Part shown: in pieces, positions 1 to 9,378 of the stretch
Layout of the letters: each line of letters opens with the position of its first letter
Numbering within the stretch: the first letter of the stretch is position 1
Assembly (NCBI RefSeq): GCF_003463825.1
Contig: NZ_QSDY01000001.1
Coordinates: forward strand, 1 to 64,000
Direction: 5' to 3'
From: Veillonella sp. AM51-8BH
GTDB lineage: Bacteria > Bacillota > Negativicutes > Veillonellales > Veillonellaceae
DNA: 64,000 nt
Notes under the pieces: generated by a model
The model's input: the letters and a program-made list of their open reading frames with translations, nothing else
Told to the model about the DNA's origin: nothing
Databases searched by the model: none
Position numbers and translations under genes: made by a program

Positions 1-2
1 TC

Positions 3-3000
3 AATCAAAATATCAACAACGTTGATATTAAAGTTAACAACAATAAAAAAGCAATTGATAATTTAACTGTTAATGTTAACAATAATAGTAAATCTATTGC
101 TGATTTAACTGCTAAAGTTGAAAATAACACCCAAAATATTGATGCTAATAATACTTTCATCATGGAAAACCGTAAATTTATCGGTGATAACAAAAAAGCT
201 ATCAACGAGAACAAAAAAGCCATCGATGAATTGAAAGGTAAAGTTGGCACAACAATCAATAATATTAACACTACAATTGATAATAAGATTAATGAAAATA
301 ACACTAAGATTATCAACGAAGTTAATCACAATGTAGATGTTAAAATCAACGATAGCAAAACTAACATTATTAGTGAAGTTAACAAAACAATTAATTCTAA
401 AATTGAAGCTAACAACACAACTATTATTAATAAAGTAAATAATGATGTTGATACTAAGATCAATGCTGTTAAAACTGATATCACAAATATCAACAATACA
501 GTTAATAATGTAAGTGCAAAAGTTGATGCTAATACTACTAACATTACTAATAACACTACAAATATCAACAAAAATGCGACTGCAATTACTGAATTAAACA
601 CTAAAGTTGATAATCAAGGTAAAGTTTTAGTTAATCATGAAGGTCGCATCCAGGAGCTTGAAAAAGACAATAAAACTATTAAAACTGATGTAGCTAACAC
701 TCAAAATCAAGTTAATATCAATACTAAAGATATTGCTGATTTGAAAGGTAAAGTTGGTCAAAATATTGGTAATGTTCAAGTAGATATTAAAGATATTAAA
801 AACAACATCACTAATATCAACAATAAAGTTGAAGCAAACACAGTTGCAATTAACAAGGTTGATGTAAAAGTTAATGGTGTTAAAGGTGACTTGGATGGCC
901 TTAAAGGTCGTGTTGATCGCCATGACCAACGTTTGGACTATTTACAAGATAACATTGCTGATAACTCCACACGAATCTCTATTGTTGAAGATGGTGTAAA
1001 AGCTAATACAAAAGACATTAATGTAGTTGGCACAATTGCAATGGAAAACCGCACACTTATCGGTGCAAACCAAAAAGCTATCGATGAGTTAAAAGGTCAT
1101 GTTGGCACACAAATTACCAATATTGAAACTACAATCAATAAGAAGATTGAAGCTAATAATACTACAATCATCAACAAAGTAGATGGTAATATTGATGCTA
1201 AGATTGAAAAAAATAACACAGTTATTAACAATAACATTAACAATGTAAATGCTAAGACTGAAGTTAATGTTAAAGCTATTACAGATAATAGTAAACGTAT
1301 TGATGCTAATTCTGCTCGTATTTCCAATAATGAAAAAGCAATCAACGAGTTAAAAGGCCATGTTGGTACACAAATCACTAACATCGAAAATACAATTACT
1401 AATAAGATCAATGAAAACAACACAGTAATCAACAAAAATATCGATGCTAAGATTGAAGCTAATAACACTACAATTCTTAATAAAGTAGACAATAACATCG
1501 ATGTTAAGATTAATGCTAATAACATTAAAGTTGATCAAAAAATTGATGGTGTTAAAGGCGATGTAGATGGTCTTACTAAACGCGTTGCTCAAAACGAAAA
1601 AGACATCAACGTAGCTGGCACAATTGCTATTGAAAACCGTACACTTATCGGTGCTAATAAAAAAGCTATTGATGAATTAAAAGGTCATGTTGGCAATCAA
1701 ATCACAAATATCGAAAATACAATTACTAATAAAATCAACGAAAACAATACAGTAATTAATAAAACTATCGATAATAAGATTGAAGCTAACAACACTGTTA
1801 TCAACCAAAATATTGATAATAAAATCAATAGCAATAACACAACAATCATTAATAAAGTAGATCAAAACATTGACGCTAAAATCAATGCTAATAACACAAC
1901 AATCATTAACAAAGTTGATAAAAATATTGATGTAAAGATCAATGAAAATAACACTCAAATCAACAATACAATCAACAAAAAAGTTGGCGATGTAAATGTT
2001 AAGATTGATGGCGTTAAAGGTGATGTAGCTGGTCTTACTGCACGTGTAGATCGTCATGATCAACGTTTAGATTACTTACAAGGCAACATTGTAGATAACT
2101 CTACACGTATTAGTGCTAATGAAGATGCTATCAAAGTATTAAAAGGTCAAGTTGGTACTACAATTAAAAATATCGAAACTACAATTAATAACAAGATTAC
2201 AGAAATAATGTAACTATTAATAAAAATATCGATGCTAAGATTGAAGCTAACAACACTGTTATCAACCAAAATATTGATAATAAAATCAACAGCAATAATA
2301 CAACAATCATTAATAAAGTAGATCAAAACATTGATGCTAAAATCAATGCTAATAACACTACAATTCTTAACAAAGTTGATAAAAACATCGATGTAAAAAT
2401 CAATGAAAATAACAAACAAATCAACAACACAATCAATACTAAGATTGGTGATGTAAATGTTAAGATTGATGGCGTTAAAGGTGACTTGAATGGTCTTAAA
2501 GGTGATTTAGATGGCCTTAAAGGTCGTGTAGATCGTCATGACCAACGTTTAGACTACTTACAAGATAATATTGCTGATAACTCTACGCGTATCTCTGTAG
2601 TTGAAGATGGTGTGAAAGCTAATGCAAAAGATATTAATGTAGTAGGTACAATTGCAATGGAAAACCGTCAATTCATTGGCGATAATAAAGTTGCTATTGC
2701 TAACAACACTAAAAACATCAACATCAATGCTAAAGCTATTGATGAGTTAAAAGGTCAAGTAGGTCAATCCTCTACAGTTATCAACGATATTAAGAAACAA
2801 ATTACTAATATCAACGGTAAAGTAGAAAATAACACTACAAATATTACTAATAACACAACTAATATTGCTAAAAATACTACAGCAATTAATAACGTAAACG
2901 TTAAAGTTGATGCTAATGCTAAGGCTATTGTAGACAATAGCAAACGTATTGATGCAACTAATGTGAAAGTAGATGCTAATACTACTAACATTGCTAACAA

Positions 3001-6000
3001 TACAACTGCAATTAACAACGTAAACGTTAAAGTTGATGCTAATGCTAAGGCTATTGTAGACAACAGCAAACGTATTGATGCAACTAATGTAAAAGTAGAT
3101 GCTAATACTACTAACATTGCTAACAATACAACTGCTATCAACAATGTAAACGTTAAAGTTGATGGTGTTAAAGGTGACTTGAATGGTCTTACTAAACGTG
3201 TAGAACAAAACGAAAAAGACATCAACGTAGCTGGTACAATTGCAATTGAAAACCGTAAATTCATTGGCGACAACAAAGCTGCTATTGCCAATAACACTAC
3301 AAATATTAACGTTAATGCAAAAGCTATTGATGAATTGAAAGGTCAAGTAGGTAAATCTTCTACAGTGATCAACGATATTAAAAATCAAATCACTAATATC
3401 AATGGTAAAGTAGAAAATAATACTACTAATATTGCTAACAATGCTACAAACATTCAAGCTAATGTAGTGGCAATTGCTGATAATAGCAAACGTATCACTG
3501 AAAATGCTACAAACATCGCAAACAACACTACAAATATTGCTAATAACACTACAGCTATTAACAATGTAAATGTAAAAGTTGACGGCGTTAAAGGTGACTT
3601 GAAAGATCTTACTGCTAAAGTTGATAAAAACACTAAAGACATCAACGTAGCTGGCACAATTGCTCTTGAAAACCGCAAATTCATTGGTGATAACAAAGTA
3701 GCTATTGCTAATAACACTACAAACATTGCTAATAACACTACAAACATTGCTAGTAACAAAAAAGCTATCGATGAATTAAAAGGTCAAGTTGGCAATACAG
3801 TTAAAAATATCGAAACTACTATTAATAACAAAATTACTGAAAACAATGTAGTTATTAATAAAAATATCGATGCTAAGATTGAAGCTAACAATACTGTAAT
3901 TAATCAAAATATCACAAATGCAATTACTGAAAACAACAAGGAAATTAACAATACAATTAACAATACAATTAACAATGTAAATGTTAAAGTTGATGGTATT
4001 AAAGGTGATATTGATGGCTTGAAAGGTCGCGTAGATCGTCATGATCAACGTTTAGACTACTTACAAGATAACATTGTAGATAACTCTACTCGTATCACAG
4101 CAGTAGAAGATAGTGTTAAAGCTAATACTACAAATATTGCTAATAATACAACTTCTATTAACAATGTAAATGTAAAAGTTGACGGCATTAAAGGTGACTT
4201 GAATGGTCTTACTAAACGTGTAGATCAAAACGAAAAAGATATCAATGTAGCTGGTACAATTGCTATCGAAAACCGTACATTGATTGGCAATAACAAAACT
4301 GCTATCGACAAGAATGCAAAAGCTATTGCTGAATTGAACGGTAAAGTTGGAACTACTATCACTAATATCGAATCTACTATTAATAACAAGATTGAAGCTA
4401 ATAATACTACAATCCTTAATAAAGTAGATCAAAATATTGATACTAAGATTACTGCTAATAACACTGTAATTAACCAAAACATTGCTAATGCAATCAATGA
4501 AAATAACACAACAATCATTAACAAAGTTGATAAAAACATTGATGTGAAAATCAATGAAAATAATAAGCAAATCAACAACACAATCAATACTAAGATTGGT
4601 GATGTAAATGTTAAGATTGATGGCGTTAAAGGTGATGTAGCTGGTCTTACTGCACGTGTAGATCGTCATGATGAACGCTTAGATTACTTACAAGGTAACA
4701 TTGTAGATAACTCTACACGTATTAGCGCTAATGAAGATGCTATTAAAGCATTAAAAGGTCAAGTTGGTACAACAGTTACTAATGTTGAAAACACAATCAA
4801 TGCTAAGATTGAAGCTAACAACACAGTAATTAGAAAAGATATCAACACTGCTATTACTAATAACAACACTGTAATTAACCAAAACATTGCTAATGCAATC
4901 AATGAAAATAACACAACAATCATTAACAAAGTTGACCAAAATATTGATGCTAAGATTGCTGAAAACAATACAGTAATTAACAACACAATTAACAGCAAAG
5001 TTAATGAAGTAAATGTTAAGGTTGATGCTAATGCAACTGCAATTGCTAATAATAGCAAGTCTATTACTGACATCAAAGCAAATGTAGCAAATATTAACAA
5101 TAAAGTAGAATCTAATTCTACTAACATTGCTAATAACACAGCAGCTATTGCTAATGTAAGCAAACAAGTTAAAAATAACACAACTAACATTTCTAACAAT
5201 GCAACAGCTATTGCAAACATTAGCAAACAAGTTGCTGGTAACACAGCTAACATTACTGATGTAACTGCTAAAGTAAATGCTAATACTGGTCGTATTGAAT
5301 CCAATACAACTGCTATCAATAACTTAAGCGGTAAAGTTGATGCTAACTCTCAAGCTATCGAATCCTTGAAAGGTCAAGTTGGTAAAGGCAATACTACAAT
5401 CGTTAATGTAGCTCAAAAAGTAGAAAATATTACTCAAAACATTAACGCTCAAAATAGCAACATCCAAGCTAATACTGTAAACATTCAAAATAATACTTCC
5501 AATATTAATAACATTAAAGCTAATGTTGTTAACGTTGAAAAGAATGTAAACAATATTAAAGCTGATGTAACAGTAGTAAAAGCTGATATCACAAACATCA
5601 ATGCTAAAGTTGATCAAAAAATCAATATTGTGAACAACAATATTATTAACGTTAAAAACGATGTGAAGAATATTGATGCTAAAGTTACAAATATTGATAA
5701 CAAAGTTACTAATATTAACAATAAAGTAACTAATATTGATACTAAAGTTAATGATATTGACGTAAAAGTTAATAACCAAAATACTGTAATCAACAATATC
5801 AAAACTGATGTATCTGGTTTGAAAGATCAAGTTGGCAAAAATACTGAAGCAATTAAGAACTTGCAAAATGTAAGCGCTGATGTAAACAAAGTGAAAGAAC
5901 AAGTTAATGCTAATACTCAAAAAGCAAATGCTAACGAAGAACGCATTAAAAATGTTCAAAGCCAAGTTTCTGTTAATACTGAAGCAATCAAACATAATAC

Positions 6001-7126
6001 TGAAAACATCAATATTAACAAAGCAGCAATCAAACAAAATGCTGAAGCAATTCAAAATACTAATGTAACTGTACAAAAAGTAATTAACAAAGTTGATGAA
6101 CATAGCAAAGTTATTAACGACGTATCTAAACAAGTTAATACTAATACAACTAATATTGCTAATATCAATAATGTTGTTAACCAAAATACAACTAATATTA
6201 CAAATGTAACTAACCAAGTTAATACAAACACAAGCAATATTAGCAAAGTAACTAACCAAGTTAATACAAATACTACAAACATCAACACTCTAAATGCTAA
6301 AGTAGATACTAATGTTACAAATATTACTAAAGTAGATAATCGTGTAACTGAAGTAGCTAAACAAGTTAATGAAAATGCACAATTAACTAAAGCTGTTGGT
6401 ACTCTAGCATTAGAAAATCATGAAAAGGTTAGTGTATTAGGTTTACAAGTAAATAAAAATACTCAAGACATTGCTGATGTAAACACTAAAGTTGATGAAA
6501 ATGTTACATTAACTAAGAACATTGGTGCTATTGCATTAGAAAACAATGAAAAAGTTAATGTATTGGGCTTGCAAGTAAATAAAAATACTCAAGATATCAG
6601 TACATTAGCAGAAGCTGCAAATTACAGCTTGAAAGCTTCCAACATTGCATTACAAGATCATGCAACACTTGTTCAACATGATGCACAAATCGCAGAAAAC
6701 TCTCGCCGCATTAGCAGCGTAGAACGTGATGTTAAAGTTGTAGGTGCTAATGCAGCAGCTTTGGCAGCATTGAAACCTATCGAATACCATGAAGGTCAAA
6801 AAGCTCAAATTATGGCCGCTGTTGGTACTTACAAAGGTAAAACATCTACTGCGTTGGGTGTAGCTCATTATGCAAATCCTGATTTATTAATCCATGCTGG
6901 TGCAGCTTATGGTGGTGACCATAGCGTAATGGCAAATGCTGGTGTAACAATCGGTATTGGTAATGCTCCTACAGCTCCTAAAGCATCTCCTGCAACTGTA
7001 AAAGTTCTTGAAGACAAAGTGGCTGATTTGCAAGCACAAAACAAAGAAATTCGTGAACTTCTTGATAAAGTGATTGCACAACAACCACAACAAGCTCCAA
7101 AAGCAGCTGTAAAAACAACTAAATAA
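3..7126 (+). CDS. Trimeric autotransporter adhesin (YadA-like), 5'-truncated, one frameshift
   Basis: Surface adhesin of the trimeric autotransporter (type Vc) family. The frame is open from base 3, so signal peptide and head lie outside the window. It reaches TAA at 2211-2213; after restoring one A near 2203-2205 (GAAATAAT, against GAAAACAAT at the paralogous site near 3838) it continues to TAA at 7124-7126, about 2374 residues here. Almost everything before 6700 is coiled-coil stalk: heptads like TNIANNT with Asn at core positions, and recurring modules VDRHDQRLDYLQ (five copies, one as VDRHDERLDYLQ) and INVAGTIAIENR. The YadA-type anchor lies at about 6770-6963 (motif EGQKAQIMAAVGTYKG). 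A 53-residue tail with a leucine-rich coiled coil (VKVLEDKVADLQAQNKEI) and PQQAPK follows it, unlike classical YadA, which ends at the last beta strand. Ligand unknown; host or interbacterial adhesion is inferred from the family. Confidence 0.9.
2885..3136 (+). repeat. Tandem 126-bp repeat, two copies, inside the adhesin stalk
   Basis: Two nearly identical 126-bp units encode 42 residues each (INNVNVKVDANAKAIVDN..., then SKRIDATNVKVDANTT...). The shared string AACGTAAACG starts at 2891 and 3017, and a diverged copy of the unit's beginning starts at 3143. The unit length is a multiple of both 3 and 7 codons, so gain or loss of a unit keeps the reading frame and the heptad register and changes only stalk length. 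Confidence 0.85.
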
Positions 7127-7173
7127 TATGCCTCCCAACCGATGGGTTACATGATAATCTATCGTAGGTATAG

Positions 7174-7209
7174 AAACCGCGTAGCAGAAATGCTACGCGG
7201 TTTTCTTTT
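7174..7209 (+). terminator. Rho-independent terminator of the adhesin gene
   Basis: A perfect 13-bp stem (AAACCGCGTAGCA / TGCTACGCGGTTT) closes on a GAAA tetraloop and runs into TTTTCTTTT. It lies 48 bases after the adhesin stop codon. Confidence 0.93.
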
Positions 7210-7364
7210 GTGTGGATGTGTGGTGATTATCTCCATATATATCTTTATATTTTGGTGTAATAGAGTGGATAGCTATCTTGTAGTGGGGATTAGATACAGA
7301 TAGAACTATATAATTCCTCTTGGTGGTAGATAGTGGTTTTTATGATCCAATTATTATTTATTTT

Positions 7365-7378
7365 CGAACATATGTATC
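7365..7378. promoter_or_regulatory. LexA/DinR-like box upstream of mraZ
   Basis: CGAACATATGTATC matches the Gram-positive SOS box CGAACRNRYGTTYC at 13 of 14 positions (second T of GTTYC is A). It lies about 85 bases upstream of the mraZ -35 element, far for a simple repressor site, so function is uncertain. The rest of the 398-base gap between the adhesin and mraZ is AT-rich, with scattered GTGG boxes (7265, 7283, 7323, 7333) and no convincing ORF. Confidence 0.35.
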
Positions 7379-7449
7379 GAAGAAAAAACGAGAAAAATAG
7401 AGATTATGAAAGAAAAATATAAAAAAGTGGGATAAAAATGGATTTTTTA

Positions 7450-7478
7450 TTGTGAATGGTGGGGAATTGTGGTAGAAT
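7450..7478 (+). promoter_or_regulatory. Promoter of the mraZ/dcw operon
   Basis: TTGTGA (7450-7455), a 17-base spacer and TAGAAT (7473-7478) form a good housekeeping sigma promoter, about 47 bases ahead of the mraZ start. The spacer carries GTGG boxes that may be MraZ sites. Confidence 0.7.
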
Positions 7479-7492
7479 TTACCATATAGTGG
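7459..7492 (+). promoter_or_regulatory. Phased GTGG boxes, candidate MraZ operator
   Basis: GTGG occurs at 7459, 7469 and 7489, that is on a 10-bp register with one position skipped, covering the spacer, the -10 region and the early transcript. Known MraZ operators are short G-rich repeats spaced 10 bp apart just upstream of mraZ, and MraZ represses its own operon. The assignment is by position and spacing, not by an exact consensus. Confidence 0.55.
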
Positions 7493-7524
7493 TGGATAAG
7501 GAATAGTAAAGGGCGGTGATACGT

Positions 7525-7956
7525 ATGTTCATGGGAGAATATAATCACACCATTGATACAAAAGGGCGGATGATTATACCCGCGAAAATACGTGAACAAC
7601 TAGGCGAAGTATGCATTGTGACTAAGGGCCTAGATAACTGCTTAGCTATTTACACCGAAGAAGCGTGGAAGAAAATTTCTGCAGCTTTACAATCACAATC
7701 CTCCACTAAAGCTAGCGTACGTGCCTTAAAACGTTTTGTTTTTGGTAGTGCTGCTGAGCTTGAGTATGATAAACAAGGTCGTGTCCTCATTCCTGTACCA
7801 CTACGTGAATATGCGAGCCTTGATAAACAGGCCGTTATTGTCGGTGCTGGGGATCACGTTGAAATTTGGAGCCGCGAAAAATATGATTACTATGATGATC
7901 AAGTGGCTGAAAGTATGGAAGAATTAGTCGAAGGGCTTGAAGGGATTATGTTATAG
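7525..7956 (+). CDS. mraZ: MraZ, transcriptional regulator of the dcw cluster
   Basis: DNA-binding regulator that opens most dcw clusters and represses them. The 143-residue protein contains two SpoVT-AbrB-like half-domains, each with the family DxxGR signature: DTKGR at residues 11-15 followed by MIIPAKIRE, and DKQGR at 82-86 followed by VLIPVPLRE. ATG at 7525 is preferred: it has GGGCGG at 7511-7516 as ribosome site and gives the usual MFMGEY start. A GTG at 7516 and an ATG at 7531 are also in frame. First gene of the operon; rsmH follows after six bases. Confidence 0.95.
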   Translation: MFMGEYNHTIDTKGRMIIPAKIREQLGEVCIVTKGLDNCLAIYTEEAWKKISAALQSQSSTKASVRALKRFVFGSAAELEYDKQGRVLIPVPLREYASLDKQAVIVGAGDHVEIWSREKYDYYDDQVAESMEELVEGLEGIML

Positions 7957-7965
7957 GAGGCTATG

Positions 7966-8897
7966 ATGGAATTTAATCATACCAGCGTACTTTTACGCGA
8001 AACGGTGGACTCCGTCGTAACTAATCCAAAAGGCATTTATGTAGACTGTACCTTGGTGGGGCAGGACATGCGCACGCAGTGGGCGAAATGCTTGACCCAG
8101 AAGGCATGATAATTGGTTTAGATCAAGATGAAGATGCATTGAGCGTAGCTCGACAGCGTCTATCTGATTTAAAGTGTCAGGTGTTAACGATACCGACAAA
8201 CTTTTCTAACTTAAAGGAAGCCCTTCAAAATGAGGGCATCTATGAAGTAGATGGTTTTATCTTTGATCTTGGCGTATCAAGTTATCAATTAGATACACCA
8301 GAACGTGGCTTTTCATATATGAATGATGGTCCACTTGATATGCGGATGAATAAGGAAGCACCATTAACAGCAGATGAAGTTGTTAATGAATATGATGCTG
8401 AAGCACTATTGCAAATTATCCGTGACTATGGTGAAGAACGATGGGCTAAGCGAATTGTTGAATTCATCGTTAATGCACGTCAGGAAAAACGAATAACCAC
8501 TACTGGTGAGTTAGTTAGAATTATTAAACAAGCAATACCTGCGAAGGCGCGTCAAGATGGACCACATCCGGCAAAACGGACGTTCCAAGCCATTCGCATT
8601 GAAGTAAATAGAGAATTAGCTATCTTGCATGATAGTTTTGTAGATGCTGTATCCATGTTGAAACCAAAGGGGAAAATTGGGGTTATCACATTTCACTCCT
8701 TGGAAGATCGAATTACAAAACAAACTTTCAAAGAGTTGAGTACAGCATGTATATGTCCTCCAGAACTACCGATGTGTGTATGTAACCACAAAGCTGTTGT
8801 GAAGGCGAAGAATAAGGCTATAGAGCCAAGTGCAGGGGAGATTGAGGTTAATCCGAGGGCTAGAAGCGCGAAGTTGCGCGTAGCCGTCAAGTTGTAG
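7966..8897 (+). CDS. rsmH: 16S rRNA (cytosine1402-N4)-methyltransferase RsmH, frameshifted
   Basis: SAM-dependent enzyme that methylates N4 of C1402 in the 16S rRNA decoding site (formerly MraW). Translation starts at ATG 7966 after AGGAGG (7955-7960), giving [15 protein letters not shown] and YVDCTL. The frame is then lost near 8054-8060, where TTGGTGGGG stands for TTGGGTGGGG; one G is missing. With it restored the SAM site reads [15 protein letters not shown] and the protein is 310 residues, the family's normal length. Later motifs are intact: [42 protein letters not shown] and [11 protein letters not shown] break in so conserved a gene is more likely a sequencing deletion than a real mutation. 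Confidence 0.92.
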
Positions 8898-8918
8898 AAT
8901 TGGAAGGGGTTAGTATTT

Positions 8919-9323
8919 ATGTTAGCGAGAAAGGCTGTTGTAGGCCAAGTAAAAAGCGATGTGTTGGTCGCTTCACAAGGGAGAAAACGTAGTGCAAGTG
9001 TGGCTCTAGATTTGAGTCCTATGATGTGGCAAGTTGTATATGGTATTGCTGCATTGGTTGCATTTTTGCTTATTATGATGGTTATGAATGCGTACAGCAC
9101 AAAATTGGGCTACGAAGTAGTTAAAACACAGCAAGCTGTAGTACAATTAACAAAAGATAATGATGCTTTGGATGTTGAAGTGGCTTCCTTGAAGTCTCCC
9201 GTTCGTATCCAACAAATCGCAGAACAACAACTAGGGATGGTTTTGCCTGATTCTTTTGTTTATAGCACAAAAAGCGCTGTTACTGAACGCACTGTACAAG
9301 AGAAACAGCAAATTATAGACTAG
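8919..9323 (+). CDS. ftsL: Cell division protein FtsL-like
   Basis: Small bitopic divisome protein that works with FtsB/DivIC and FtsQ to activate septal wall synthesis. The 134 residues consist of a basic cytoplasmic part (1-35), one membrane segment at about 38-60 (VVYGIAALVAFLLIMMVMNA) and a periplasmic coiled coil ending in SPVRIQQIAEQQLGM, the short motif typical of FtsL just before the C-terminus. GGAAGGGG at 8900-8907 is the ribosome site. Sequence identity in this family is low, so the call rests on topology, the terminal motif and its place after rsmH. No ftsI/pbpB gene follows, which is unusual. Confidence 0.8.
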   Translation: MLARKAVVGQVKSDVLVASQGRKRSASVALDLSPMMWQVVYGIAALVAFLLIMMVMNAYSTKLGYEVVKTQQAVVQLTKDNDALDVEVASLKSPVRIQQIAEQQLGMVLPDSFVYSTKSAVTERTVQEKQQIID

Positions 9324-9328
9324 CAGGC

Positions 9329-9353
9329 AAAGCAGCTCGTATTGGGCTGCTTT
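9329..9353 (+). terminator. Hairpin between ftsL and murE/murF, possible weak terminator
   Basis: AAAGCAGC / GCTGCTTT form a perfect 8-bp stem with a 9-base loop, followed by CCTTTGC rather than a U-run. It may attenuate transcription into the mur genes or protect transcript ends. Confidence 0.4.
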
Positions 9354-9378
9354 CCTTTGCGTGTAAAGGAGATTGTAT

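Noticed and set aside
5-6288. Long open frames on the minus strand within the adhesin gene
   Set aside because: They are low-complexity Ile/Val/Leu/Asn/Ser translations of the complementary AT-rich stalk repeats, lack ribosome sites and overlap a clear coding gene.
2486-7126. A separate adhesin gene starting at an internal ATG near 2486
   Set aside because: The frame is open back to the frameshift at about 2204, there is no promoter, ribosome site or signal peptide at 2486, and the stalk repeats continue smoothly across.
8693-9100. Minus-strand ORF of 135 codons across the rsmH-ftsL junction
   Set aside because: Antisense shadow of two real genes with no ribosome site or recognisable protein features.
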